From contig NZ_MDWE01000007.1 in NCBI RefSeq assembly GCF_001715195.1, positions 1 through 64,000 of the forward strand: DNA of 64,000 nucleotides, written 5' to 3'. The stretch comes from Rhodohalobacter halophilus (GTDB lineage Bacteria > Bacteroidota > Rhodothermia > Balneolales > Balneolaceae). The notes beneath the pieces are model-generated. The model made no database searches, was not told where the DNA came from, and saw only the letters and a list, made by a program, of their open reading frames with translations. The position numbers and the translations under genes were made by a program. Numbering within the stretch: position 1 is the stretch's first letter; each line of letters opens with the position of its first letter. Shown here piece after piece: positions 54,154-63,250 of this stretch.

Positions 54154-55383
54154 ATGACGCTTTTAAATCACATCACCGAACTTTTCCGAAATCTGAATCA
54201 GCAGAAGCTTAGAAGTTTCCTTACCATTTTCGGGATTATGTGGGGGACAGCTACTCTAATTTTACTGTTGGCGTTCGGGGTGGGTTTTAGGGATCAGACC
54301 GTGCTGAATATGCGTGGGATGGGAGATCAGCTTGCAATTATGTTTCCCGGGCAAACGACCAAGGCATATGAGGGGTACGGAGTGGGCCGGCCAATTCGAT
54401 ATCGGGAATCCGATGCGAAAATGCTCGAGGATCAAATTGAAAATATAGACGTGGCTACGCCCGAATATATTCAAAGTCTGCAGATTTCCAACGGAGACCG
54501 CCGGAGAAATTCAAATGTGGGTGGTGTCTATCCGATTTATCAGGATTTGCGAAATGTGTTTGAGCAGCCCGGAGGTCGCTGGTTGAACGGAAACGATATT
54601 GACGAAAGACGGCGGGTCATTTTTTTGGGTAACCGTTTGGCTGAAAACCTGTTTGGGGAGGCCGATCCGGTTGGGCAGCAAGTATTGGTACGGGATACGC
54701 CTTTTACTGTCATCGGGGTGCTTCAGGATAAAATTCAAAACTCATCCTACTCCCAGCGCGACATGGATCGGGCGTTTATTCCAGCCACAACATTTTCTGC
54801 CATGATGGGAACAGATTTGATCAACAATATTCTCTACACACCGATGGATCCCGCGCTGGCCAAACAGATTCAGGATGAAGTGTATGAAGTGATGGCAAGA
54901 AAACACCGGTTTGATCCGTCAGACAAAGATGCACTTGGCATCTGGGATACAAACGAATTCTGGGAGTTCATCAATATTCTGTTTCTCGGAATCAACGGAT
55001 TTTTGGGGCTGATCGGATTTTTTACACTGGCCGTTGGCGGTATCGGGGTTGCAAACATCATGTTTGTGGTGGTACAGGAACGAATGAAGGAGATTGGAAT
55101 TCGACGATCGGTAGGTGCAAAGCGGCATCACATTATGGGGCAGTTTTTTGTGGAAACGTTTATGGTGATTGGAATGGGTGCGGCTGCGGGTTACGGAATC
55201 GGGTGGCTATTGGTTGAGGCAACTCAGAATATTCCTATCAAAGAGTTTGTAGGTGCCCCCTACTTTTCACCGGAGGTAGGACTTATCGCTTTTGTGGTTT
55301 TGGGGGTTGTGGGATTTGCCGCAGGTATGCTGCCTGCTTGGCGGGCTGCCCGGCTGGACATTGTGGAGTGCCTCAGAAGGTAA
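54154..55383 (+). CDS. MacB/FtsX-type ABC transporter permease (first of two)
   Basis: A 409-residue inner-membrane protein. One helix near residues 20-42 (FLTIFGIMWGTATLILLLAFG) follows the conserved QKLRSFLT start, then a periplasmic MacB-PCD domain (about 45-270) and three closing helices with FtsX features (VGGIGVANIMFVVVQERMKEIGIRRSVGA). There is no fused nucleotide-binding domain as in E. coli MacB and no separate ATPase gene in the operon. It is a paralogue of the next gene and probably forms a heterodimer with it. Confidence 0.9.
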   Translation: MTLLNHITELFRNLNQQKLRSFLTIFGIMWGTATLILLLAFGVGFRDQTVLNMRGMGDQLAIMFPGQTTKAYEGYGVGRPIRYRESDAKMLEDQIENIDVATPEYIQSLQISNGDRRRNSNVGGVYPIYQDLRNVFEQPGGRWLNGNDIDERRRVIFLGNRLAENLFGEADPVGQQVLVRDTPFTVIGVLQDKIQNSSYSQRDMDRAFIPATTFSAMMGTDLINNILYTPMDPALAKQIQDEVYEVMARKHRFDPSDKDALGIWDTNEFWEFINILFLGINGFLGLIGFFTLAVGGIGVANIMFVVVQERMKEIGIRRSVGAKRHHIMGQFFVETFMVIGMGAAAGYGIGWLLVEATQNIPIKEFVGAPYFSPEVGLIAFVVLGVVGFAAGMLPAWRAARLDIVECLRR

Positions 55384-55412
55384 TTTAAATTGGTAACTAT
55401 AAGGTTTGAACT

Positions 55413-56657
55413 ATGTGGAGTAATCTTTTTCGTGAATTTTTTGCTGACCTGGGCAAGCAGAAGCTGCGGTCGTTTTTAACCATTCTGGCCATCGCCTGGG
55501 GAACTCTATCTGTTGTTCTGTTACTGGCTTTTGGAAGAGGTCTGGGGAACAGTATGATGGAGGGGATGCTTGGAGCAGGAAATCAGGTGATTATCATCTA
55601 CGGTGGGCAGACAAGTGTAAACTATGAGGGGTTGTCGATCGGCCGGTCCATTCGGTTTACGGAAGAAGATGTGGATCTGATTAACAAGGCTGTGCCCGGC
55701 ATTTCACATTCCAGTCCTCAGTATGGTAGATGGGGGGCTCAACTGCAGTATGGTGATGAAATTACAACGACTTACATGGAGGGTGTAAATCCGGATTTTG
55801 AAATCATGCGAACCATGTACCCGGCTGCCGGTGGACGATTTATTAACGAACACGATGTGGATGAGCAGCGCAGGGTTCTTTTTTTAGGAGATGAAATCGC
55901 TACGCAACTTTTTAAGGATGAGGACCCGATCGGTAAACAGGTGAAGCTCGACAATATGCCATTTACCGTTATCGGCGTGATGAAACCTAAAATGCAGACA
56001 TCCATGAACAACGGTCCGGATGCCAATCGCGCAATCATTCCATATACAACCCTTCGCAATATTTACGGTAACCGAAATGTCGGTTCAATATTAATTCGGC
56101 CCGAAAGCCCGGAGCTGCAGGAAGAGATTAAAGCGGGAGTCACATCACTTCTTGCATCAAAATATAAGTTTGATCCGGCCGATGAACAGGCACTGCCTAT
56201 GTGGGATTTTATTGAGCAGGAAGAGATGAATCAAAAGGTCTCAACAGGATTGGAAATATTCCTTTTTACGGTGGGGTTTTTTACACTGATGATTGCCGGC
56301 GTGGGTGTGGCAAATATCATGTTTGTGGTGGTTAAGGAGCGGACGCGAGAAATTGGTGTAAAACTCGCCGTTGGGGCACGTAAAATTCACATTATCACTC
56401 AATTTATGTTTGAATCGCTTTTTATTTCATTCTTGGGTGGCGGTATCGGGCTGGCTGTATCATCGGCGATCGTTTTTGGTGTTCTTTCTATGAACCTGAC
56501 AACCGGCGCGGGTGAATTTCTTGGGAAACCTCAAATTTCGGAGATGGCTGTTATCGTAACGGTGGGGGTCCTGGCCTTGATTGGTCTACTTGCGGGAGTG
56601 TTTCCGGCATTAAAAGCCGCAAAAGTTGATCCGGTTGAATCTCTTCGGTACGAATAG
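55413..56657 (+). CDS. MacB/FtsX-type ABC transporter permease (second of two)
   Basis: A 414-residue paralogue of the previous gene, with the same plan: QKLRSFLTILAIAWGT first helix, MacB-PCD periplasmic domain (with SSPQYGRWGAQ-type and RRVLFLGDEIA segments), and three C-terminal helices including AGVGVANIMFVVVKERTREIGVKLAVGAR. The KERTREIGV coupling loop, which contacts the ATPase, is conserved, so an ATP-binding partner must exist elsewhere. It starts 29 nt after the first permease. Ends 113 bp before the porin gene. Confidence 0.9.
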   Translation: MWSNLFREFFADLGKQKLRSFLTILAIAWGTLSVVLLLAFGRGLGNSMMEGMLGAGNQVIIIYGGQTSVNYEGLSIGRSIRFTEEDVDLINKAVPGISHSSPQYGRWGAQLQYGDEITTTYMEGVNPDFEIMRTMYPAAGGRFINEHDVDEQRRVLFLGDEIATQLFKDEDPIGKQVKLDNMPFTVIGVMKPKMQTSMNNGPDANRAIIPYTTLRNIYGNRNVGSILIRPESPELQEEIKAGVTSLLASKYKFDPADEQALPMWDFIEQEEMNQKVSTGLEIFLFTVGFFTLMIAGVGVANIMFVVVKERTREIGVKLAVGARKIHIITQFMFESLFISFLGGGIGLAVSSAIVFGVLSMNLTTGAGEFLGKPQISEMAVIVTVGVLALIGLLAGVFPALKAAKVDPVESLRYE

Positions 56658-56779
56658 TTTCGGGGGAACTCTGTTATTGATTTTAACATTGGCTTAACAT
56701 TAATACAACAATTTGGTTATATCTTCTTTCGCGAAATAGAAATATCCAAAGCCGTTAATTTTACCGTTATTTGAACCCC

Positions 56780-57862
56780 ATGGACTCTACTCTTAAAACT
56801 ATTGGAGTATTTACGTTATTACTGCTTTTACCTGTTACGCTTTCAGCGCAATCTGCTTTAAACGACCTTGGTTTTAGCGGGCAGTTCTTTTTTTCATACG
56901 AGCGTACATTTGAGAATGTAGATGTAAACAATGAATTCCTTTTAAAGCGTGGCTACATCACGTTCCGAAGAGATATTTCTGATCGGGTAAAAATCCGATT
57001 CACGCAGGATGTAACGGTCGATCAGGAAGGGGACGGAGAGGGTGATATCGAGCTTCGGCTCAAATATGCACTCGTTAATATTGCTATGAAGGATTCCCGG
57101 CTAATTAAAAACTCCAGTGTTGAATTTGGCGTTGTAAGCCGCCCATGGATTGATTTCGAGCAGGATATAAACGATTTCAGAAGTCAGCGCTCCATGTTTC
57201 TGGACTACAATAAAATTTTAAGTTCTGCCGATTATGGAATTACTTACGCGGGGCAGCTTGGGGAAGATCTTCCGGAATCTAAACAGACGGGAATTCGATC
57301 CGCTCCGGGACGATACGGCAGTTTCAGTATTGGAGTTTACAATGGAGGCGGATATGCAGCACTCGAGAAGAATAACAACAAACTGATTGAAGGGCGACTC
57401 TCAATTCGTCCCTTGGCAGATAATCTGCCCGGATTTCAAACCAGTTTCATCGGCTCCTTCGGAAAGGGAAACATCCCGGAAAGCCCGGATTTTAGCATGG
57501 GTGCTCTGGCTCTTTCGTACGAAACCCAAAAATGGATCGGAATTCTACAGGGCTTTACCGGTACGGGAGATGCAGCGGGAAATTTTGTAGATCAAAACGT
57601 TGACCCGATTGATCTGAACGGATGGAGTCTGTTTAATGAGTTCAAACCGTTTGATTTTCCGGTCAGTTTAACTTTCCGATTTGATGAGCTGAATAACCGT
57701 GATCAATCTGAATGGCATACAAGAAAGTTTGTGACAGGGCTGGCTTATGTGTTTTCGAACCGATCCAAAATTATCCTGGATTACGACCGAAGCTGGTATA
57801 ATGAGGTTGGCGGATCCAGAGCCGTGGACACTATAGAAATCATTACTGAGATTCGGTTTTAA
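56780..57862 (+). CDS. Outer-membrane porin-like beta-barrel protein
   Basis: A 360-residue exported protein. ATG at 56780 begins a signal peptide ending LSAQ|SA; an in-frame TTG at 56771 is less likely. The mature chain has the alternating strand pattern of a porin (FSGQFFFSYERTFENVDVNNEFLLKRGYI-type opening, as in phosphate-selective porin O/P relatives) and ends in IITEIRF with the C-terminal Phe needed for BamA insertion. It follows the permeases, but a 122-bp gap may hold its own promoter. The transported solute is unknown. Confidence 0.75.
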   Translation: MDSTLKTIGVFTLLLLLPVTLSAQSALNDLGFSGQFFFSYERTFENVDVNNEFLLKRGYITFRRDISDRVKIRFTQDVTVDQEGDGEGDIELRLKYALVNIAMKDSRLIKNSSVEFGVVSRPWIDFEQDINDFRSQRSMFLDYNKILSSADYGITYAGQLGEDLPESKQTGIRSAPGRYGSFSIGVYNGGGYAALEKNNNKLIEGRLSIRPLADNLPGFQTSFIGSFGKGNIPESPDFSMGALALSYETQKWIGILQGFTGTGDAAGNFVDQNVDPIDLNGWSLFNEFKPFDFPVSLTFRFDELNNRDQSEWHTRKFVTGLAYVFSNRSKIILDYDRSWYNEVGGSRAVDTIEIITEIRF

Positions 57863-57942
57863 TCACTGCAATTATAACTTTTTACAATGTAATTTGTTAA
57901 AAGGCAATATTTTAGATCGTTGATCTTAAATTTTGTCTTAGC

Positions 57943-60732
57943 ATGTCTCATTTACAAAAATACTTACTTTTCGCTCTTCTGTTATGGGTAGCACCCGCAG
58001 AGGTTCTGCAGGGTTTCCAGGCGGAGGTGTTCAATATAAGCGGGACAGTTATTGAAGGGGATGATGGAGAACAAACACCGCTTGAAGGCGTAAATATTCA
58101 GCTCTTCTCCATGCCGGATAGTGCAAGAGTTGGCGGTGCAGCTTCCGGCCGGGACGGTTCTTTCATTGTCCGGAATATTGCGGGTGGGGAGTATCTTCTT
58201 GTGGCTACATATCTCGGATTTCAGATGGAGAGAATAGAGCTTACCGTATCAGACACATCACCAGAAGATTTGACGATTGTAATGACTCCATCTCTTTTGG
58301 AGCTCGAAGAGTTTCAGGTGCAGGCGCGTCGCCCCCGCGTTGATGTTCGCGGTGATACAACCGCATTTTATGCGGATGGTTATCAAACCAACCGGGACGC
58401 CAACATTCAGGATCTGGTTACTCGAATGCCCGGATTCATTATTGTTGACGGAGTGATTCAGGCTCAGGGAGAGGATATTGTGAGTGTACTGGTTGATGGG
58501 GAGGAGTTTTTCGGGGATGATGCTGCCCTGGTGTTACAAAATCTACCGGCCGAAATAGTGAGCCAAATCGAAGTGTTTGATCGCCAGAGTGAACAGGCAC
58601 GGTTTACCGGCTTTCGGGATGGCAATACAGACAGAACCCTAAATGTTGTTACAAAAGATGGGATGAATCGCGGACAGTTTGGCCGGCTGAATTCCGGCTA
58701 CGGATCACAAGAGCGCTACATGGCCGGTGGAAACTACAACTATTTTCGAGGGTCTGAGCGTTTATCCGTTATCGGAATGACAAACAATGTCAATCAACAA
58801 AATTTCTCCAGCGAGGATCTGCTCGGAATTTCAGAGGCAGGTGGCAGCGGGCGAGGAAGAGGTGGTGCTACGCGTAATTTCAGAGTCGGTAGCCAAAGCG
58901 GTATAAGCTCAGTTCACTCTACCGGAATTAATTACAATAACAACTGGAACGACCAAACCAAGCTGAACGCGAGTTACTTTTTTAATCTGACAGATAATAC
59001 ACAAGAGATTCAGCGCGATCGTCTTTATCTGACCGGATTTTCGGCTGATCAGCAGTATGATGAGGATGTCAGAAATACCGGAGATGATTACAATCACCGG
59101 TTCGATATGCGCCTTGAGCATGAATTTGATGAGAACCGTTCGTTTATTTTTTCACCCCGTTTCAGCTTTCAAAAAAACAGTTCAGAACGATATAGTGATG
59201 CGTTCACGCTGGGGCCAAACAATCAGTTGATAAACGAAATCAACCAAATTAACAGCAACAGCCAGTCAGGTTACGATTTTTTCTCATTCATGCTCTATCG
59301 CCACCGATTTACAAAGGAGCGTCGTACCTTTTCAGCAAATGTAAGAACCCGTTTTAATGACCGATCCGGGGAGAGGCTTCAGCTTGATGATTCGCGATTT
59401 TATGATGGCGATGAAAACCGGGTAATTAACGATCAACAAACCCAGATATCCAATGGCGGCTATTCACTATCCGGTAATTTTTCATATACCGAACCGGTCA
59501 CGGAGAACACCCAGCTGATGCTGAGCTATCGGCCGGGCTTCGACAGCAATGACTCCGTTCAGGATGTATTTCAGTTTGATGAAGCTACGAACAGCTACAG
59601 TTCTATCGATCCGGCTCTGACCAACCGTTACGATAACCGGCTTTTAACCAATGAATTTCGTGGCAGTTACCGGTTTGGAAACGACGATATCAGTGCAAAT
59701 GTAAGTGCCTCTTGGGAGCACACATCACTGACCGGCAATCAGGAGTTTCCGGTTGAAACGGAGATCAATCAGACCTGGCAAAATTTTCTTCCGGGCGCCT
59801 TTTTTCGCTACAATTTTGGACGCAGATCAAATCTCCGGCTCTCTTACAACTCAAACACACGTACACCCTCAGTCCGTCAGTTGCAGGATGTAATCAATAA
59901 TAACGATCCGCTCCGGCTCACCACCGGAAACCCCAACCTTGAGCAGCAGATGGATCACCGGGTCACTCTTCGCCTTCGATTTACAAACCCTGAAGAGGGA
60001 ACCTCCTCTTCAGTTTATCTCTCCATGAACCTTACCGACAACTACATAGGAAACCGGACGATTGTTGCACAGGAGGATACACAACTGGATGATGGAGTTA
60101 TTTTAAGGCAGGGTGCCAGGCTCGTTTCTCCGGAAAATATCGGAAGTGCGTTGAGCCTCTCATCACGGTTTAACCGAAGTGTTCCTTTTGATCTGATCTC
60201 CAGCAATCTGAATCTAAACGTGGGTGTGAGCTACAACCAGCGGCCATCATTTATTGATGAAGCAAAAAACTTAACGGATACCTACCGGTTTAATTCGCGA
60301 GCGCTAATCAGCAGCAACATTAGCGACCGGGTTGATTTTCGTGCCTCATACAGTGCCACCTACAACATCGTGGAAAACTCTATCCGCCCGGAGCTGAACA
60401 ACAATTACTATACCGGTCAGGCCACCGGCTCTTTCAACATCATGCCTTTTGGCGGACTGGTTCTCGAGAGTGACTTTAATTTTCGCCACAATTCAGGTTT
60501 GGGAGATGACTTCAATCAAACTTCAGCATTCTGGAATGGGTCGATCGGGTATAAGTTTCTGTCTGATGAATCGGCTCAATTCCGGGTAACCATGTTTGAT
60601 ATACTGGCACAGAACAACAACATCAGTCGTAATATTTTTGAGGATTATATCGAGGATTACCGCTCAAATGTACTCTCTCGTTATGTGATCTTCTCTTTCA
60701 GCTACCGGTTTCGATCGTTTCCGAATCGGTGA
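57943..60732 (+). CDS. TonB-dependent receptor-like outer-membrane protein with regulatory-like N-terminal domain
   Basis: A 929-residue outer-membrane protein. A signal peptide (about 1-26) is followed by a carboxypeptidase-regulatory-like beta domain (about 30-120, with GVNIQLFSMPD and GSFIVRNIAGGEYLLVATYLGF), then a plug with DVRGDTTAFYADGYQTN and the segment LVDGEEFFGDDAALVLQNLPAEIVSQIEVFD, then a long barrel of alternating strands (about 250-929). This plan matches TonB-dependent receptors of the outer-membrane beta-barrel/SusC-like style. No partner SusD gene is adjacent. Substrate unknown. Confidence 0.88.
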   Translation: MSHLQKYLLFALLLWVAPAEVLQGFQAEVFNISGTVIEGDDGEQTPLEGVNIQLFSMPDSARVGGAASGRDGSFIVRNIAGGEYLLVATYLGFQMERIELTVSDTSPEDLTIVMTPSLLELEEFQVQARRPRVDVRGDTTAFYADGYQTNRDANIQDLVTRMPGFIIVDGVIQAQGEDIVSVLVDGEEFFGDDAALVLQNLPAEIVSQIEVFDRQSEQARFTGFRDGNTDRTLNVVTKDGMNRGQFGRLNSGYGSQERYMAGGNYNYFRGSERLSVIGMTNNVNQQNFSSEDLLGISEAGGSGRGRGGATRNFRVGSQSGISSVHSTGINYNNNWNDQTKLNASYFFNLTDNTQEIQRDRLYLTGFSADQQYDEDVRNTGDDYNHRFDMRLEHEFDENRSFIFSPRFSFQKNSSERYSDAFTLGPNNQLINEINQINSNSQSGYDFFSFMLYRHRFTKERRTFSANVRTRFNDRSGERLQLDDSRFYDGDENRVINDQQTQISNGGYSLSGNFSYTEPVTENTQLMLSYRPGFDSNDSVQDVFQFDEATNSYSSIDPALTNRYDNRLLTNEFRGSYRFGNDDISANVSASWEHTSLTGNQEFPVETEINQTWQNFLPGAFFRYNFGRRSNLRLSYNSNTRTPSVRQLQDVINNNDPLRLTTGNPNLEQQMDHRVTLRLRFTNPEEGTSSSVYLSMNLTDNYIGNRTIVAQEDTQLDDGVILRQGARLVSPENIGSALSLSSRFNRSVPFDLISSNLNLNVGVSYNQRPSFIDEAKNLTDTYRFNSRALISSNISDRVDFRASYSATYNIVENSIRPELNNNYYTGQATGSFNIMPFGGLVLESDFNFRHNSGLGDDFNQTSAFWNGSIGYKFLSDESAQFRVTMFDILAQNNNISRNIFEDYIEDYRSNVLSRYVIFSFSYRFRSFPNR

Positions 60733-60790
60733 TGAGTGAAGATATATTGCGTATCTAGAGCGCGCTGAAAATAATTGGGCAATCGAATAT

Positions 60791-61009
60791 CTACCCATAT
60801 AATGTTCCTATGGAACATTCCCGCCAGCAATACTCCGTAATCATCTTTATCTGATTTGATGGTTTTTTTGATCCCTTTAGAAATCCGGCGTGAATTTAAA
60901 ATTTGAAGGAAGTCCAGAGAAATTTTTAAATGCTGTTTTAAAAAAAATAACCATGAACAACATCGCTTAAAAAGATTCCTCTGTCCCGTTAGGGACAAAA
61001 CAAGGGTAG
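60791..61009. mobile_element. Candidate non-autonomous repeat element (MITE/REPIN-like)
   Basis: About 219 bp in the intergenic space after the TonB receptor gene, bounded by CTACCC at 60791-60796 and GGGTAG at 61004-61009 as short inverted ends. Just inside the left end is the hairpin AATGTTCCTATGGAACATT (60801-60819), and near the right end the hairpin TGTCCCGTTAGGGACA (60982-60997). Paired hairpins in inverted orientation with a CTACCC end resemble dispersed intergenic elements of Bacteroidota mobilised by REP-associated or IS200-type transposases. No transposase is present. A minus-strand frame across it is not a credible gene. Confidence 0.5.
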
Positions 61010-61097
61010 GATCAAAGGTCAATTTCAAGTATTCAGTGTGCTGTCAGACATGCAACACAACCTGCAAACAGGGCGAAAATATGCTCTGAATGTCAGA

Positions 61098-61976
61098 TCA
61101 CTCAAACAAATCAGAGCTCAGATACCGATCTCCACGATCGCAGGTAATGCAGACGATCACGGCCTCGTCTAAATTCTCGGCCACTTTCAGTGCAGCTGTC
61201 AATGCACCGCCACTGCTCATTCCGGCAAAAATCCCTTCCTCTTTCGCCATACGCCGAGCCATCTCTGTGGCTTCCTCCTGGCTTACATCCACGGTTTGAT
61301 CTACCCGTTCGGCTTCGAAAATTTTTGGCAAATACTCCGGTGACCACCTCCGAATTCCCGGAATGGATGATCCCTCCGTAGGCTGAGTTCCCACAATTTG
61401 CACATCAGGGTTCTGAGATTTCAGATATCGGGAAACACCCATAATGGTTCCGGTAGTTCCCATAGCCGAGACAAAGTGAGTAATCTTTCCATTTGTGTCG
61501 CGCCAGATTTCAGGTCCGGTTGTTTTTTCGTGCATCCGGTAATTGTCCGGGTTGGCAAATTGGTTCAGCTGAAAATATCCATGCCCTTCGGCCATTTCTT
61601 CAGCAAGCTGACGGGAGTACTCAATGGTCTTTTCAGCCGGCGTGAGAATCACCTCAGCACCATACGCCTTCATCGATTTCACCCGCTCTTCCGTGGCACT
61701 CTCCGGCATCAGCAGTTTGATTTCCAATCCCTTCATAGCGGCAATCATCGCGAGGGCAATTCCGGTATTACCACTTGTGGCCTCCACCAGTGTATCGCCA
61801 GGCTTAATATCGCCCCGTTTCAAAGCTCCATTAATCATCCCCAAAGCCGCGCGATCTTTTACGCTTCCTCCCGGGTTTTGTCCCTCCAGCTTACAGTAGA
61901 TCTTCACATTCTTGTTAATCGGAATCTGTTCCAGTTCAATCAGTGGTGTGTTGCCGATAAGTTTTTCAAGCTTCAT
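61098..61976 (-). CDS. cysM: Cysteine synthase (CysM/CysK-type)
   Basis: PLP enzyme that makes cysteine from O-acetylserine and sulfide (or thiosulfate). The PLP lysine is Lys40 in GSVKDRAA, the substrate loop is TSGNTG at 67-72, and the phosphate-binding GTTGT and IPGI segments follow. At 292 residues it is close to the CysM length (303) and is shorter than CysK; the call of CysM over CysK is by overall pattern and is moderate. It is on the same strand as cysE, separated by a 280-bp repeat-rich gap. Confidence 0.9.
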   Translation of the reverse strand: MKLEKLIGNTPLIELEQIPINKNVKIYCKLEGQNPGGSVKDRAALGMINGALKRGDIKPGDTLVEATSGNTGIALAMIAAMKGLEIKLLMPESATEERVKSMKAYGAEVILTPAEKTIEYSRQLAEEMAEGHGYFQLNQFANPDNYRMHEKTTGPEIWRDTNGKITHFVSAMGTTGTIMGVSRYLKSQNPDVQIVGTQPTEGSSIPGIRRWSPEYLPKIFEAERVDQTVDVSQEEATEMARRMAKEEGIFAGMSSGGALTAALKVAENLDEAVIVCITCDRGDRYLSSDLFE

Positions 61977-61989
61977 TGGGTATACAATT

Positions 61990-62170
61990 TGGTTAAAGTT
62001 TTGACCTGACAGTGTTCGTAAAACCTAGCAGCGTCTCGCCACATTTCATCATTTGTTAAACGCTGACAGATCCGGTTGGTGCTGTCAGGTTTATTAAAAT
62101 TCCGACCTGGCAGCGTAAAGCCGGCTGTCGGTTCCTGCAAACGTCCAATCTTTTTCTTCACAACGCTGTC
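61990..62170. repeat. Cluster of CTGACAG/CTGTCAG motifs between cysE and cysM
   Basis: The heptamer CTGACAG or its complement occurs at least four times in under 200 bp (near 62008, 62065, 62086 and 62167), with flanking ACG/CGT and AAAC/GTTT. The same core forms the 7393-7425 palindrome. The arrangement suggests a decayed array of one intergenic palindrome family. A short GGCCAT/ATGGCT hairpin follows at 62182. Confidence 0.5.
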
Positions 62171-62225
62171 AGATTGTATCCGGCCATGAATGGCTGGCGT
62201 GTATGTTTAAGCCCAGTCCCGGACA

Positions 62226-62239
62226 CCCCTCTCTAGGGG
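62226..62239. repeat. CCCCTCTCTAGGGG palindrome (degenerate relative)
   Basis: A relative of the CCCCTCGAGGGG palindrome, 18 bp after the cysE stop in its reading direction, flanked by ACA and AGA. It has no T-run. Confidence 0.5.
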
Positions 62240-62256
62240 AGAGTGCCATTAGTAAT

Positions 62257-63087
62257 TCATTTAAACGTAATCGTATCCGTTTCTCCTTCGGCGTTGGTCA
62301 TCTTCGCCTGGTAGTAAATTTTTGAATTGGCCGGTACACTCTTGGTCAGCCACACATTTCCGCCGATGATGCTATTCTCGCCTATCACCGTTTCACCGCC
62401 CAATATAGTGGCTCCGGCATAGATCACCACACCATCATTAATTGTTGGATGACGCTTTTTCTTGGCATCTTCTTTCTTTACACTCAATCCACCAAGCGTT
62501 ACACCCTGATAAATTTTAACGTTTGAACCGATGACGGTTGTCTCGCCAATGACAATGCCGGTCCCGTGGTCAATACAGAAATGATCACCGATTTGAGCCC
62601 CCGGGTGGATATCTACACCGGTCTGGCGGTGGGCGTGTTCTGAAATAATGCGAGGGATTAAATTTACACCGTGTGTTAATAATAGATGAGCAATTCTATA
62701 TGCTGCAATCGCATAAAATCCGGGATAGGTTCGAATCACTTCACCTTTACTTTGAGCGGCCGGATCCCCCATGTAGATCGCCTCTATATCACGTAAAAGT
62801 TTTTGTCGAATTTCTGGTAGTTCATTGAAAACTTTCTCCTCTAAACCATTCACGCCACTTTTTACACACTCCTTGTTGTGATCAAAAATGGTTCTCAGTC
62901 TCTTTTTCAGTTCATCAAGGCGCTGAACGATTTCATCGGCATCTTCAAACCGATCCATGGCAAATTCGGGAAACAGAACTCCGAGCAGATCATCAAAAAA
63001 CTGAATTACCATCTCCGGCGGCGGGCATTTTGACGCTTCCTTATGTGATTGTAGTAACTCCTGAATAAATGAGGCTTGATTCTTCAA
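62257..63087 (-). CDS. cysE: Serine O-acetyltransferase
   Basis: Acetylates serine with acetyl-CoA to form O-acetylserine for cysteine synthase. The 276-residue protein has an N-terminal helical region (about 1-130) and a left-handed beta-helix of hexapeptide repeats (IGDHFCIDHGTGIVIGETTVIGSNVKIYQGVTLG-type repeats) with the catalytic His in DIHPGAQIGDHF/IDHGTG, then a C-terminal tail. The N-terminal domain is longer than in plants and resembles the EpsC/SatA form of Bacteroidota. It starts divergently from the M24 peptidase gene. Cysteine feedback on the tail is possible. Confidence 0.93.
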   Translation of the reverse strand: MKNQASFIQELLQSHKEASKCPPPEMVIQFFDDLLGVLFPEFAMDRFEDADEIVQRLDELKKRLRTIFDHNKECVKSGVNGLEEKVFNELPEIRQKLLRDIEAIYMGDPAAQSKGEVIRTYPGFYAIAAYRIAHLLLTHGVNLIPRIISEHAHRQTGVDIHPGAQIGDHFCIDHGTGIVIGETTVIGSNVKIYQGVTLGGLSVKKEDAKKKRHPTINDGVVIYAGATILGGETVIGENSIIGGNVWLTKSVPANSKIYYQAKMTNAEGETDTITFK

Positions 63088-63250
63088 TGTAATTTTTTGC
63101 TGTTAGTCTTAATTGGATAACCTCTAATTTAACAAACTGCCGGGACTTCCCGTTTACACGTGTACAAACTGTTACAAAAATATGGTTCGTATTTCGGGTT
63201 TTTTGTGTAGAATCTGACTATAACTCAAATTTCAATCGTTTCTCAATCTT

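Noticed and set aside
60702-61028. A 108-codon minus-strand frame after the TonB receptor gene
   Set aside because: It covers the hairpin element and the end of the receptor gene; composition is irregular and the frame is explained by repeat sequence.
61398-62009. A 203-codon plus-strand frame across cysM and its upstream region
   Set aside because: It runs antisense to cysM and has no coherent domain.
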